The notes under the pieces were generated by a model. It was not told where the DNA came from, made no database searches, and was given only the letters and a program-made list of their open reading frames with translations. Positions 24,017 through 34,449 of a stretch of DNA of 36,796 bases are shown here, in pieces (position 1 is the stretch's first letter; every line of letters starts with the position of its first letter). The stretch is from an uncultured Ruminococcus sp. (GTDB lineage: Bacteria; Bacillota; Clostridia; Oscillospirales; Acutalibacteraceae): NCBI GenBank assembly GCA_902796915.1, contig CADBQS010000068.1, positions 1 to 36,796 of the forward strand, in the 5' to 3' direction. Position numbers and translations under genes: made by a program.

Positions 24017-27000
24017 CTATTTAAATTTAGAAAGTTCTAAATTTAATATTTTAGAAATACCATCTTCTTGCATAGTAACTCCATACATTACATCTGATTT
24101 TTCCATAGTTCCACGTCTATGGCTAATAACAATAAATTGTGTTTTACTTTTTATTTTACTTAAATAGTTTGAAAATCTATCAACATTAACATCATCCAAA
24201 GCAGCTTCAATTTCGTCCAAAACACAGAAAGGTACTGGATTAACTTTAATTATAGCAAAATAAAGAGAAATTGCAACAAGAGCTTTTTCTCCCCCAGATA
24301 AAGCATCTAAATTAACAATAGATTTTCCCGGTAATTTTAATAAAATTTTTATATCACAATTTAATACATCATTAGGATTATCTAAAATCAAATTAGAATT
24401 TCCTCCATTAAATAATTCTTTAAATATTTCCGAAAAATTTTTGTTTATATCATTAAATTTTGATAAAAACATTGTTTGCATTTCTTTATTAAGATTATTT
24501 ATTAAATTATTTAAACTATTTTTAGATGTTTTAATATCATTAATTTGCTTAACTAAAAAATTATATCTTTTTTCTAGTAATTTATATTCTTCTATAGAAT
24601 CAATATTTACATTTCCTAATTTTTTTATAATTAAATTTATTTTTGATAATTCTTTTGAAATTTCATCTATATTTCTGTTGATTTTACACAAATTTTTAGC
24701 TTCACTTTTAGTTATATTATAATTTGCCCATAAGTTATTTATGATATTATCATATTGTCTTTCCAAATTTTTATTATTATATTCTAGAATTGATATTTCT
24801 TTTATAATATTTTCAGATTTTTGAATATATGTTTTTTCTTGTTTTCTTAAATCTAAATTTAACTTTTCAATTTCTATTTTATAATTATTAATCTTTAAAA
24901 TTTCATTTTGTACTTTTTGATATTTATCATTAAAAATATCTATTTCTAAATTTATTTGTTGTTTTTTATTGATAAATTCTTTATTAAAATGTTTTAATTC
25001 ATCTAATTTATTACTTAAATTTTTAATTTTTAAATCATTATTATCTTTTAGATTTTTAAAATTTTCCAGTTCTTTTTGTAAAAATTCTATTTCTTTAATA
25101 ATAAAAGATTTTGAAATATTTTTATTATTAATATTATTATTTAAATCTTCTTTTTTATTTAAAAAATTTATATTATTAAAATTCACTTTACTTTTTTCAT
25201 CATTCAAATTATTTTTAATATTAACTTTAAAATTATAATTTTCTTTAATTTTAGATAGTTTTAAATTTGCAATATCTATTTTATTATTTAAATCTTTAAT
25301 AGTATTTTCCTTTGCATCAATTTTTTCATTTATAATTTGCTTCTGGTTTTTTAAATTGTTTATAACATAATTTAATTCAATATATTCTTTATTTTTAACT
25401 TTTAAAATATCTTGATTTTTTTTTATATCCTCTTCTATGCAAGATAATAATTCATAATTATTATTATAATTACCTTTAATTTCTAAAATTTTTTTATTGC
25501 AAATTATTATAAGATTGCTTATATTTTTTATTTCGGATTTTCTATTTAATAAACCTAGTTTTTTTGATACAGATCCTCCAGTTAAAGCTCCACCTGGATT
25601 TATAACTTGTCCATCAAGTGTAACTATTTTAAATTTATTATTAAATTCATGAGATAATTTTAATGCATTGTGTAATTTATCAACAATAATAATTTTACCT
25701 AATAAATAATCAATAATATTTTTATAAATTTCTTCAAATTCACACAACTGACTTGCAATACCTACAAAACCTTCAAATTTTTTAAATTTGTTACAATCAA
25801 GCCTAGTCCCCCTTACAGTTTCCAAAGGTAAAAATGTTGCTCTTCCAAGTTTACGAACCTTTAAAAAATTAATAGCATTTTGTGCATCATTAACAGTTTG
25901 AGTAATTAAATTCTGACTAGCTAAGCCTAGGGCAACATCTATTGCCATAGAATATTGTTCACTTACTTTAATCACATTACAAACTGTGCTGCATATTCCT
26001 TTATTATTATTTTTATCAACGTAATTATTTAATATTTCTTTTATACTATTTGAAAATCCATCCATTTTTTGCTCTAATTTATTTAAAAGCTCTAATTCTT
26101 TAACATAACTATTTAATTCTAAATTTATATTTTGTAATTTTTCTTTTAAATTAAAACATATTTCTTGTTTTTCAATTAATTTATTATTTTTAATTTTTAT
26201 ATCTTCGTTATATTTATTTATTTCTTCTTTTATATATTTCAATTTATCTTGGTTTTTTATAATATCATTATTATAATTTTCCAAATAATCTTTAAATTGA
26301 TAAAGTTGTTGTGACGCATTTGATAAATTTATTTGATTGTTTTTTATTTCTTCGAGAATAATTTTAATATTAAATTCATCTTGTATAATTTCTTGACTTA
26401 CTTTATCAAATTTTTCTAATATTTCCTTTTCATCTCTATAATAATTATTTTTATCCTTTTCTAATAATTCTAATTCTTTGGATTTTAATTTTAAATCTTT
26501 TTCTATTTGTTGTAACGAATTATTTTTGTCGTTTATAGATAGATTTTTAGAATCTATTTTGTTATCTATATCATTATTTTCAGAAATTAAGGCTTTAATT
26601 TCTGAATCAATAGATTCTGTATTTTTTTTATTATTTTTTTCATCATTTTCTATTACAATTATCTGATTTTTTAATAAATTGATTTTTTCATTATTTTCTA
26701 TATTTAACTTTTTTAAATCATCTATTTTTGTGGAATTTAAATTTGTGTCTATAATAATTTCATCAATTTTATTACTAATATTGTTAATATTATTTTCTAA
26801 TTCTTTTTTTTCTTTTATTAAATAATCTAATTTTATTTTATTGTTCTTTATATCTTCTTCTATAATATCTGCTTTATTATTCATTATATAAATTTCTAAA
26901 TCTTTTTTTATATTAGAGTATTTTAAGTAAGATTCTGCTTTTTCAGATTGTTTTTTTAATGGAACTATTCTTTCTTCTAACTCTTTAAATATATCACTTA

Positions 27001-27571
27001 TCCTTGTAAGATTTTCTTCGGATTGTAATAGCTTTTTTCTGGCTTCATATTCCTTATTTCTATATCTGGATATTCCCGCAGCTTCCTCAAATATTTCGCG
27101 TATTTCATTAGATTTAGCATATAAAATTCTATCTATTTTTCCTTGTCCTATTATACAATATCCGTCTTTACCCAATCCCGTATCAAAAAGCAATTCTGTT
27201 ATATCCTTAAGTCTTACTTCTTTATTATTTATTAAATATTCACTTTCTCCCGTGCGAAAAATTTTTCTTGTAATTGATATGCTGTCTAATTCATTATTTA
27301 TTTTTTTATCACTATTATCAATTACAATACTTACTTCGGCATAATTACTTGGTTTTTTATCTTTATTTCCATTAAAAATTAAATCATCCATCTTAAAACA
27401 TCTAAGGGATTTAGTTGATTGCTCTCCTAATATCCACTTAATTGCGTCACTTATATTACTTTTTCCACTGCCATTTGGTCCAACTATTGTAGTTATGCCA
27501 TCTTGAAATTCTAATTTAGTTTTATATGGAAATGTTTTAAAACCATTTAACTCAAGAGAAACTAATCTCAT
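24017..27571 (-). CDS. smc: Chromosome segregation protein SMC
   Basis: The 1184-residue ATPase folds into a long antiparallel coiled coil and, with ScpA and ScpB, compacts and resolves chromosomes. The Walker A motif is GPNGSGKSN (31-39). A hinge lies near residues 515-640 (GFVGIASQLCEF, IINPGGALTGG). The C-terminal head has LSGGEKALVAISLYFAI and the Walker B FCVLDEIEAALDD. The coiled-coil arms are extremely rich in Asn, Lys and Ile, following the local AT bias. It begins 4 bases after the radical SAM gene, with GAGGAG upstream. Confidence 0.98.
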   Translation of the reverse strand: MRLVSLELNGFKTFPYKTKLEFQDGITTIVGPNGSGKSNISDAIKWILGEQSTKSLRCFKMDDLIFNGNKDKKPSNYAEVSIVIDNSDKKINNELDSISITRKIFRTGESEYLINNKEVRLKDITELLFDTGLGKDGYCIIGQGKIDRILYAKSNEIREIFEEAAGISRYRNKEYEARKKLLQSEENLTRISDIFKELEERIVPLKKQSEKAESYLKYSNIKKDLEIYIMNNKADIIEEDIKNNKIKLDYLIKEKKELENNINNISNKIDEIIIDTNLNSTKIDDLKKLNIENNEKINLLKNQIIVIENDEKNNKKNTESIDSEIKALISENNDIDNKIDSKNLSINDKNNSLQQIEKDLKLKSKELELLEKDKNNYYRDEKEILEKFDKVSQEIIQDEFNIKIILEEIKNNQINLSNASQQLYQFKDYLENYNNDIIKNQDKLKYIKEEINKYNEDIKIKNNKLIEKQEICFNLKEKLQNINLELNSYVKELELLNKLEQKMDGFSNSIKEILNNYVDKNNNKGICSTVCNVIKVSEQYSMAIDVALGLASQNLITQTVNDAQNAINFLKVRKLGRATFLPLETVRGTRLDCNKFKKFEGFVGIASQLCEFEEIYKNIIDYLLGKIIIVDKLHNALKLSHEFNNKFKIVTLDGQVINPGGALTGGSVSKKLGLLNRKSEIKNISNLIIICNKKILEIKGNYNNNYELLSCIEEDIKKNQDILKVKNKEYIELNYVINNLKNQKQIINEKIDAKENTIKDLNNKIDIANLKLSKIKENYNFKVNIKNNLNDEKSKVNFNNINFLNKKEDLNNNINNKNISKSFIIKEIEFLQKELENFKNLKDNNDLKIKNLSNKLDELKHFNKEFINKKQQINLEIDIFNDKYQKVQNEILKINNYKIEIEKLNLDLRKQEKTYIQKSENIIKEISILEYNNKNLERQYDNIINNLWANYNITKSEAKNLCKINRNIDEISKELSKINLIIKKLGNVNIDSIEEYKLLEKRYNFLVKQINDIKTSKNSLNNLINNLNKEMQTMFLSKFNDINKNFSEIFKELFNGGNSNLILDNPNDVLNCDIKILLKLPGKSIVNLDALSGGEKALVAISLYFAIIKVNPVPFCVLDEIEAALDDVNVDRFSNYLSKIKSKTQFIVISHRRGTMEKSDVMYGVTMQEDGISKILNLELSKFK

Positions 27572-27575
27572 TTTA

Positions 27576-28577
27576 TTATTGCTCCTCTATTTTTAAGCTA
27601 TTTCTTTTTACTTTATTGTCTTTAATTATTTGTAAATCAAATCCCATAGATTTTAATTCAGTGATGTTACATTGTTTTTGTCCAATAAATTTAGATAGAT
27701 CCTTTGGATTAAGATATACATTTATTTTTTTATTTTTAGTCTTTAAAATATTAATTTTATTAATAAATTTATCTAGCAATAATTTGCTTTCACAAATTTC
27801 TCTAAAAGCAGGATGCCAAACCCCAGCTAATAAATTGTTTTCAAGACTTTCTGAACTATGTAATCCTAAACGTATAACATTTATATTATTAACTTCAAAT
27901 ATTTTTAAAAGCTCAGTACATATATCTACAGTTTCGTTAAATTCCATTGGTAAGTATAATTTTTCTTTATATAGTTGTGCTAACTTTGTATCCTTCATAA
28001 TTAGAGTTGGATATATCCTAACTGTTTTAGGTTTCAATTTTACAAACATATTACCTGTAAATAAATCTTTTTCTCTATTACTACCATATAGCCCCACCAT
28101 CATTTGTAAGCCTAATTCAAATCCATATTCTTTTATTTTAGTTGCTGAAACTATTACATCATTAGCATTATGCCCTCTTTCATTTAACTCGAGAACACGG
28201 TTGTGCATACTTTGAGCTCCAAGCTCTATCGCCGTTACATTATACTTTTTTAATATATCTAATATTTCATCGGATATTGCGTCAGGCCTTGTTGATATCC
28301 TTATTCCATTAACTTCGTTTTCTTCTATGTATGGCTGAACTGATTCCAATAATTCTATCATATAATCATGAGATATAGCGGTGAAGCTTCCACCGAAAAA
28401 TGCTACTTCTCTATTCTCTATGTAAGTATTTTTAGATAAAGAGGTTTCTATTGCATTTATAACATGTTGTTTTCTGGGTTGAAAGTTAGTTCCAGTTATA
28501 TTTTTTTGATTGCAAAAGCTACATTGATGAGGACACCCATTATGAGGTACGAAAATTGCAATATTAGCGTGTTTCAA
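27576..28577 (-). CDS. Radical SAM protein, Elp3-like, unknown substrate
   Basis: The 333-residue protein has the 4Fe-4S/SAM motif CX3CX2C in GCPHQCSFC near residue 15, then FFGGSFTAI (the GGE-like SAM-binding region), ISTRPDAIS and ELGAQSMH, the pattern of the Elp3/MiaB-type radical SAM superfamily. It lacks the acetyltransferase domain of true Elp3. The rnc-radical SAM-smc order is frequent in Clostridia, and tRNA modification is a reasonable guess but not shown. Its ATG overlaps the rnc stop (ATGA). Confidence 0.88.
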   Translation of the reverse strand: MKHANIAIFVPHNGCPHQCSFCNQKNITGTNFQPRKQHVINAIETSLSKNTYIENREVAFFGGSFTAISHDYMIELLESVQPYIEENEVNGIRISTRPDAISDEILDILKKYNVTAIELGAQSMHNRVLELNERGHNANDVIVSATKIKEYGFELGLQMMVGLYGSNREKDLFTGNMFVKLKPKTVRIYPTLIMKDTKLAQLYKEKLYLPMEFNETVDICTELLKIFEVNNINVIRLGLHSSESLENNLLAGVWHPAFREICESKLLLDKFINKINILKTKNKKINVYLNPKDLSKFIGQKQCNITELKSMGFDLQIIKDNKVKRNSLKIEEQ

Positions 28578-29272
28578 TATCCCATCAATCCTAAAGCGGA
28601 ACGTGCAGCCTGTTGTTCGGATTCTTTCTTACTTTTTCCGCCTCCACGTCCGATAACATTATTATTTAATCTTACCTCTGTTACAAAATGCTTGTTATGG
28701 TCCGGTCCACTTTCTTCAACGAGGACATATTCTATGGTTTCTTCAGGATTTTTCTGTATTATTTCTTGTAAGTCAGTTTTATAATCTTTAAATGTATTTG
28801 GCTTTGGATTATTAATTTCTGGGATTATAAACCTTAAAACTAACTTTTTAGCTACTTCTAATCCTCCATCTAAATATAACGATGCTAATATTGCTTCAAA
28901 TACATCTGCTAGTATAGATGGCCTGTTTTCTCCACCTGAATGATGTTCTCCTCTACTTAAATATAGATATTTTCCTAAATCCAATTTCTTAGAAAAGCTA
29001 CATAAAGTTCTTTCACACACGAGTGAAGCCCTAAGTTTAGTTAATTCTCCTTCTGGTAATTTAGGACAATGTGTAAATATATAATCTGAAACAATTATAC
29101 TTAATACAGAATCTCCTAAAAACTCTAATCTCTCATAACTTTTAACTTTACCATTAGATTCATTTGCATACGATGAATGAGTTAATGCTGTTTTTAAATA
29201 TTGTCTATTTTTATATTTATATCCTAATTTATCTTCAAGCTCACCAATCATATTATGTATCATCTCTCTCAT
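28574..29272 (-). CDS. rnc: Ribonuclease III
   Basis: The 232-residue endonuclease cuts double-stranded RNA in rRNA and mRNA processing. The signature ERLEFLGDSVL is at residues 47-57, with a second catalytic acidic cluster in SILADVFEAILASLYLDGG. A double-stranded RNA-binding domain covers about 162-230 (DYKTDLQEIIQK...GGGKSKKESEQQAA). The start is uncertain: Met1 overlaps the plsX end by 20 bases, and Met4 or Met8 are alternatives with differing spacing from the GAGAG/AGGGG elements. No acpP lies between plsX and rnc, unlike many relatives. Confidence 0.97.
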   Translation of the reverse strand: MREMIHNMIGELEDKLGYKYKNRQYLKTALTHSSYANESNGKVKSYERLEFLGDSVLSIIVSDYIFTHCPKLPEGELTKLRASLVCERTLCSFSKKLDLGKYLYLSRGEHHSGGENRPSILADVFEAILASLYLDGGLEVAKKLVLRFIIPEINNPKPNTFKDYKTDLQEIIQKNPEETIEYVLVEESGPDHNKHFVTEVRLNNNVIGRGGGKSKKESEQQAARSALGLMGY

Positions 29273-30254
29273 CCCCTAACTGCTTTGATATTTTTTCTAC
29301 AACATTACCCTTTACATATTCACCCGTAAGACGAATCGCACTTTTTATCGTCTTAGCTTTAGAACTTCCGTGAGCCTTAAACACAGGCTTAGATATGCCT
29401 ATTAACGGAGCTCCACCATATTCATTATAATCTATTTGTTTTTTCATATTTTTTAATTCGGGCATTATCATAGCTGCGGCTATTTTAGTCTTTAAGTTTG
29501 AACTAAGTACTCCCTTAAATTTATTCATTAAAGTTATTGCCATGCCTTCATAAAGCTTTAATATTATATTACCTGTAAATCCATCTGTTACAACAACATC
29601 AGCAGCATCTATTGGTATTTCTCTGGCTTCTATATTTCCGATGAAATTTAAATTTGAATCTTTTAAAAGTTTATATGTTTCATGTCTAATCTCATCACCT
29701 TTATGCTCTTCTGTTCCTATATTTGCAAGTCCAACTCTAGGATTATTAATTCCCATTACGTTTTGCATATATAAAGAACCCATCATTGCAAATTGCTTTA
29801 GCATTTCTGGTCTACATTCAATATTTGCTCCGCTGTCAACTAACATAAAAAAGCCTTTTTCTTTAGGTATTACGGGTGCAAATGCACATCTTTTTATCCC
29901 TCTTATTCTTTTTACTATAAGGGTAGCCCCAACAACTAATGCACCACTATTACCAGCAGAAACAAAAGCATCACCCTTATTTTCCTTTAATAATCTTAGT
30001 CCTACACCCATAGAACAATCCTTTTTTGCTTTCATAACATCAGTTGGAGCATCATCCATTGTAAGAACTTGCTCTGCATTTATAATTTCCATTCCGTCAA
30101 GAGAAACATTATTATCACTTGCTGATTTCTTTATTTTATCTTCATTTCCAACTAAAATTATATCATATTTATATTCGTCACAGGCCATTCTACAACCTTT
30201 TATAATTTCTAATGGAGCATTATCTCCACCCATTGCATCTACTATTATTTTCAT
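29253..30254 (-). CDS. plsX: Phosphate acyltransferase PlsX
   Basis: The 333-residue enzyme makes acyl phosphate from acyl-ACP, the first step of phospholipid synthesis with PlsY. Family features: MKIIVDAMGGDNAP at the N-terminus, ADVVVTDGFTGNIILKLYEG in the middle, and YGGAPLIGISKPVFKAHGSS near the end. It starts 11 bases after the topA stop and overlaps rnc, so it is in the same operon. Length is normal. Confidence 0.97.
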   Translation of the reverse strand: MKIIVDAMGGDNAPLEIIKGCRMACDEYKYDIILVGNEDKIKKSASDNNVSLDGMEIINAEQVLTMDDAPTDVMKAKKDCSMGVGLRLLKENKGDAFVSAGNSGALVVGATLIVKRIRGIKRCAFAPVIPKEKGFFMLVDSGANIECRPEMLKQFAMMGSLYMQNVMGINNPRVGLANIGTEEHKGDEIRHETYKLLKDSNLNFIGNIEAREIPIDAADVVVTDGFTGNIILKLYEGMAITLMNKFKGVLSSNLKTKIAAAMIMPELKNMKKQIDYNEYGGAPLIGISKPVFKAHGSSKAKTIKSAIRLTGEYVKGNVVEKISKQLGDERDDT

Positions 30255-30265
30255 AAACTTTCTCC

Positions 30266-32350
30266 TTATTTTTTATCTTCAATTTTTATATATTTACATT
30301 CAGGATTTATACAATATATTTTAGGTTTTTTTGTATTTTTCTTATATAGCAGTTCTCCACATTTAGGACACTTCTCATTTATCGGTTGGTCCCATGAAAC
30401 AAAATCGCAAGAAGGATAGTTACTACAACCATAAAAAATTTTTCCTTTTCTTGATTTTCTCTCTATAACATTACCGCCACATTTAGGGCATTTTACACCT
30501 ATTTCATTTACTATGTTTTTTATATTTTTACATTCAGGATATCCAGGACAAGCTATAAATTTTCCGTATTTACTATGCTTTACAACCATATTTCTTCCAC
30601 ATTTTTCGCATATCACATCCGTCTTATCTTCATCTAATTGTATTTTTACGTCTTTCATATCCTCCTTAGCTTTTTCTAAGGTTTTTTCAAAATTATTATA
30701 GAAATCTTCTAATGTACTTATCCAATCATTTTTGCCTTCCTCCACTAAATCCAAGTCACTTTCCATTTGAGCTGTAAATTTTAAATTTACTATTTTTGAA
30801 AATTTATCCTTCATAAGATTCGTAACTACTTCCCCAAGCTCCGTAGGAAACAAGGTTTTTGCCTCTCGCTTAACATATTCCCTAGATGTAATCGTAGATA
30901 TCGTAGCCGAGTAAGTAGATGGGCGCCCTATACCATTTTCTTCTAATGCTTTTATTAACGACGCTTCCGTATATCTAGGCGGTGGTTGAGTAAAATGCTG
31001 ATTTGGCTCTATACTTCTTAATTTTAATGGCATACCCTTTTCAAGTTCAGGTAAGGCCTTTTCTTTTTCTTGTTCTTCATCCTTACTTTCTGTATAGAGT
31101 ACAGTATAACCGTCAAAATCCACAGTATATCCAGAAGATTTAAATATATAATCCTTTGCTGATATATCTACTTGAGTTGTAGAATGAATACAGTTTGCCA
31201 TTTGACTGGCTGTAAATCTTTCCCATATAAGCTTATAAAGCTTGTACTGGTCACTTGATAAAGAAGTCTTTACTTGTTCTGGATTTAATTTCGGCATTGT
31301 CGGCCTTATAGCCTCATGTCCATCTTGAGAATTAGCTTTTGATTTGAATCTACGTGTTTTATCAGGCAAATATTTTTTTCCCCATCTATCTAATATATAA
31401 TCTTTTGCTTCATTTATTGCCGTTTCAGATATTCTCAATGAATCTGTTCTCATATAGGTAATTAATCCGACGGCACCCATCCCCTCTACTTCAATACCTT
31501 CGTATAGCTCTTGGGCAACTTTCATTGTACGCTTTGCTTGAAAGCCTAATTTTCTGGAAGCATCTTGCTGTAATGTTGAAGTTATAAACGGTGGAGCAGG
31601 TGATTTCTTTCTTTTTCCTTTTTTTATGTTTTCTACTATATATTCTGCTCCATCTAATTCACTAAGAATTTTTAATGCTTGTTCTTCATTGCTAATTTCA
31701 ATTTTACTTTTTTTATCACCGTAAAAAACAGAACTAAATACCTTTTTAGAGCCTTTTGGACTAAATTTAGCATCTATTGTCCAGTATTCTTGAGGTATAA
31801 ACTTACGTATTTCATCTTCTCTATCTACAATCATCCTTAAAGCAACAGATTGTACTCTACCTGCCGACAATCCTTTTCTAATTTTTTGACATATAAACGG
31901 ACTAAGTTTATACCCAACAAGTCTGTCAAGGATTCTTCTTGCTTGTTGAGCGTTTACAAGGTCAATATCAATCGTACGTGGTGACTCCATCCCACATTTT
32001 ACACCATTTTTAGTTATTTCATTGAAAGTCACTCTATTGTTATCCTCATTTTTCAAACCTAACAAATATGCTAAATGCCACGATATAGCTTCACCTTCAC
32101 GGTCGGGGTCTGTGGCCAAAAAAACCTTATCGCTGCTTTTAGCTTTTTTCTTTAATTCCTTTACTAATTCTTCTTTCCCTTTTATAACCTTATAACTAGG
32201 TTTAAATTGATTTTTTATATCAACACTTAATCTCTTTTCTGGTAAATCTCTAACATGCCCCATCGATGCAACTACTTCGTAGCCTTTTCCCAAATATTTT
32301 TTTATAGTCTTAGCCTTAGCTGGAGATTCTACTATAACTAATTTTGACAT
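30266..32350 (-). CDS. topA: DNA topoisomerase I
   Basis: The type IA topoisomerase (694 residues from the chosen start) relaxes negative supercoils. The Toprim domain is at the start (KLVIVESPAKAKTIKKYLG, then the acidic DPDREGEAISWH). The active-site Tyr is in LITYMRTDSLRIS at about residue 305. Three C-terminal Cys4 zinc ribbons follow: CEKCG...CPGYPEC, CPKCGG...CSNYPSC and CPKCGE...CINPEC. I start at ATG 32350 because the family begins MSKLVIVES and GGGATGG is upstream; an ATG four codons earlier lacks a binding site. It follows dprA by 29 bases, the usual order. Confidence 0.97.
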   Translation of the reverse strand: MSKLVIVESPAKAKTIKKYLGKGYEVVASMGHVRDLPEKRLSVDIKNQFKPSYKVIKGKEELVKELKKKAKSSDKVFLATDPDREGEAISWHLAYLLGLKNEDNNRVTFNEITKNGVKCGMESPRTIDIDLVNAQQARRILDRLVGYKLSPFICQKIRKGLSAGRVQSVALRMIVDREDEIRKFIPQEYWTIDAKFSPKGSKKVFSSVFYGDKKSKIEISNEEQALKILSELDGAEYIVENIKKGKRKKSPAPPFITSTLQQDASRKLGFQAKRTMKVAQELYEGIEVEGMGAVGLITYMRTDSLRISETAINEAKDYILDRWGKKYLPDKTRRFKSKANSQDGHEAIRPTMPKLNPEQVKTSLSSDQYKLYKLIWERFTASQMANCIHSTTQVDISAKDYIFKSSGYTVDFDGYTVLYTESKDEEQEKEKALPELEKGMPLKLRSIEPNQHFTQPPPRYTEASLIKALEENGIGRPSTYSATISTITSREYVKREAKTLFPTELGEVVTNLMKDKFSKIVNLKFTAQMESDLDLVEEGKNDWISTLEDFYNNFEKTLEKAKEDMKDVKIQLDEDKTDVICEKCGRNMVVKHSKYGKFIACPGYPECKNIKNIVNEIGVKCPKCGGNVIERKSRKGKIFYGCSNYPSCDFVSWDQPINEKCPKCGELLYKKNTKKPKIYCINPECKYIKIEDKK

Positions 32351-32379
32351 AACTAATACCATCCCAAGTAATAATATTA

Positions 32380-33576
32380 TTAAGATATAAAATCTGCTCT
32401 ACTATACATTCTACCTGAATAAGATTTTACTAATCCAAACATTTCTAATTCTGTTATTATTCCCAAAAGTTTTCTAATAGGTATTTTAGTGTTCACGCAT
32501 ATTTCATCTATATGATGTCTTCCTTGCTTTAAAAACTCATAAACATCTTTAGCTTCGTCGGACATATTCGGTAATTTTTTTATCTGTTTATTTTCCTTAT
32601 GTGTATTATTAATATTATGGCTACTTAATTTAGATACCTTTACTTTAAAATCTATATTTTTTAATTTATCTAATTGTTTTAAGTTTTCTTTTTTTTCAAT
32701 ATTAATATTACTATACTCATTAATAATATCATCTGAGCAAGTAACAATCTGAGCTCCATCTCTTATTAATGCTGTTGTCCCCTTAGATACAGAACTACGC
32801 ATATCAACTGGTACAACAAAAACATCTCTGCCTTGTTCAGCCGCCAAATTAGCTGTTATAATAGAACCACTTTTCTCACCTGCTTCTATAACTACTGTAC
32901 CCATAGATAAGCCAGCTATTATTCTATTTCTTATTGGAAAATTGGATGAATAGGCCGGATAATCTGGAGGGTATTCAGAAATCACAGAACCGTTTTTGGA
33001 TATAGTATTTCTTAACGATGCATTTTCCATAAGGTATGAATAATTTATTCCACATCCTAAAACTGCAATTGTTTTTCCTCCTGCCTGCAAAGCTCCCTTA
33101 TGAGCTGCCTTATCTACACCTATTGCTCCTCCGCTTACAATAATAGCCTCAGATTTAGCAAGTCCATGTGCTAAATCAAATGCCATTTGTGCTCCATACA
33201 GTGTGCAACTCCTTGTCCCAACAACAGATATGCATATTTTATTATTTAAATTTGGTAGCAATCCTTTTGTATAAATCACGCATGGTGGATTAGGTATATT
33301 TTTCAATCTTTCAGGATATTTCTCATCTGAATAGCATATTATATCATATTCTAACATTTTACATTTATCTATAATTATTTTTACGTCCTCTATTTTTATG
33401 CTATTTAAATTATTTAATTCTTTCTTAGTAAAACAACCGCATAAAATCCATTCATTTAATCCTGCATTATAAAAATCTTTAATATCTTTATACATTAAAT
33501 TTATAGTTCTTATCTTATGGCTACCATACTTTAATACTTGCTGTAACCATACCCAATATATTGCATCATCTATCAT
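32380..33576 (-). CDS. dprA: DNA processing protein DprA
   Basis: The 398-residue protein binds incoming single-stranded DNA and loads RecA in natural transformation; it is also kept in many bacteria not known to be competent. The Rossmann-like core shows SVVGTRSCTLYG, SGGAIGVDKAAHKGAL, TIAVLGCGINYSY and GEKSGSIITANLAAEQGRDVFVVP. A C-terminal winged helix (about 335-395, DEAKDVYEFLKQGRHHIDEI) is preceded by a Lys/Asn-rich linker. The ATG has only a weak binding site. It starts 10 bases after the methyltransferase gene. Confidence 0.95.
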   Translation of the reverse strand: MIDDAIYWVWLQQVLKYGSHKIRTINLMYKDIKDFYNAGLNEWILCGCFTKKELNNLNSIKIEDVKIIIDKCKMLEYDIICYSDEKYPERLKNIPNPPCVIYTKGLLPNLNNKICISVVGTRSCTLYGAQMAFDLAHGLAKSEAIIVSGGAIGVDKAAHKGALQAGGKTIAVLGCGINYSYLMENASLRNTISKNGSVISEYPPDYPAYSSNFPIRNRIIAGLSMGTVVIEAGEKSGSIITANLAAEQGRDVFVVPVDMRSSVSKGTTALIRDGAQIVTCSDDIINEYSNINIEKKENLKQLDKLKNIDFKVKVSKLSSHNINNTHKENKQIKKLPNMSDEAKDVYEFLKQGRHHIDEICVNTKIPIRKLLGIITELEMFGLVKSYSGRMYSRADFIS

Positions 33577-33586
33577 AATAAATCAC

Positions 33587-34378
33587 TCACATTTCATCTT
33601 GAGTTATTTCCCATATAGCAATACTAGCAGCTACTGCTGCATTTAAAGATTCTGATTTGCCTTTCATAGGAATAGTTATTTTTTGTGTACATAAATTAAT
33701 TGTTTCACTTTTTAATCCATTACCTTCATTACCTATTAATATAGCTATTTTATCCTTTTTAGTCAACTTATTAATTGGAATAGCCTCATTATCTAATATC
33801 ATAGCGTAAGTTTCAAAATCATTATTTTTGAGCTTTATGAGTGATTCAGCTAAGTTAGTTGTCTTAATAATAGGTAAATGAAAAGCACTTCCCATACTAC
33901 CTCTTAAAACCTTTGGATTATAAACATCACATGAATTTTCTGATATTAATATAGCGTTTATTCCCATGGCATCACATGTTCTCAGTATGGTTCCTAAATT
34001 TATGGGATTTTGTATATTTTCAAGTACAACAATCTTATTAAAGTTATTAAAGTTAAAATCATTTTTAATTATTTTACATACGCAAACTATTCCTTGATGA
34101 GTACTTGTATCTGATATTAAACTCATAATTTTATCTGTAACACAATAACTGTAAGTGGATTTATTTATAATATTTAATATATCATTTTTATGTTTACAAT
34201 ATATTTCTTCGGTAAAGAATACCTTTTTAATGGATACATTATTCAATAATGCATCTAAACATATCCTAAATCCTTCAATTACGAATAATTCTTTTTTCTT
34301 TCTTATATTAGAATCTTTTAGAAGTTTAACAGTCTCTTTAATATTTACGTTTTCTTTACTGGAAATTTTATTAAACAT
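33587..34378 (-). CDS. SpoU/TrmH family RNA 2'-O-methyltransferase
   Basis: The 263-residue SPOUT enzyme would methylate a ribose in rRNA or tRNA using S-adenosylmethionine. An N-terminal substrate-binding domain (FVIEGFRICLDAL, HQGIVCVC) precedes the three SPOUT motifs: NPINLGTILRT (motif 1), LIGNEGNGL (motif 2) and IPMKGKSESLNAAVAASI (motif 3, knot). RlmB or a TsnR-like relative are equally likely. GGAG lies 10 bases before ATG. It follows rplT after a terminator hairpin, in a translation-related neighbourhood. Confidence 0.93.
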   Translation of the reverse strand: MFNKISSKENVNIKETVKLLKDSNIRKKKELFVIEGFRICLDALLNNVSIKKVFFTEEIYCKHKNDILNIINKSTYSYCVTDKIMSLISDTSTHQGIVCVCKIIKNDFNFNNFNKIVVLENIQNPINLGTILRTCDAMGINAILISENSCDVYNPKVLRGSMGSAFHLPIIKTTNLAESLIKLKNNDFETYAMILDNEAIPINKLTKKDKIAILIGNEGNGLKSETINLCTQKITIPMKGKSESLNAAVAASIAIWEITQDEM

Positions 34379-34412
34379 TTAAAACATTCTCCTATGTATA
34401 TCATAAAAATTC

Positions 34413-34434
34413 ACGCCCGGAAAAATCCGGACGT
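34413..34434 (-). terminator. Terminator-like hairpin after rplT
   Basis: On the minus strand ACGTCCGGA and TCCGGGCGT pair over 9 bp (one G-U) around a 4-nt loop, followed by GAATTTTTATG. The wobble pair works only in minus-strand RNA, supporting a role in ending or attenuating the infC-rpmI-rplT transcript. Confidence 0.7.
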
Positions 34435-34449
34435 AATTAAATTATTTAA

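Noticed and set aside
24441..26666. Several plus-strand open frames opposite smc
   Set aside because: Phe/Ile/Leu/Ser-rich sequences are what the complement of Lys/Asn/Glu-rich coiled-coil coding gives; they are not genes.
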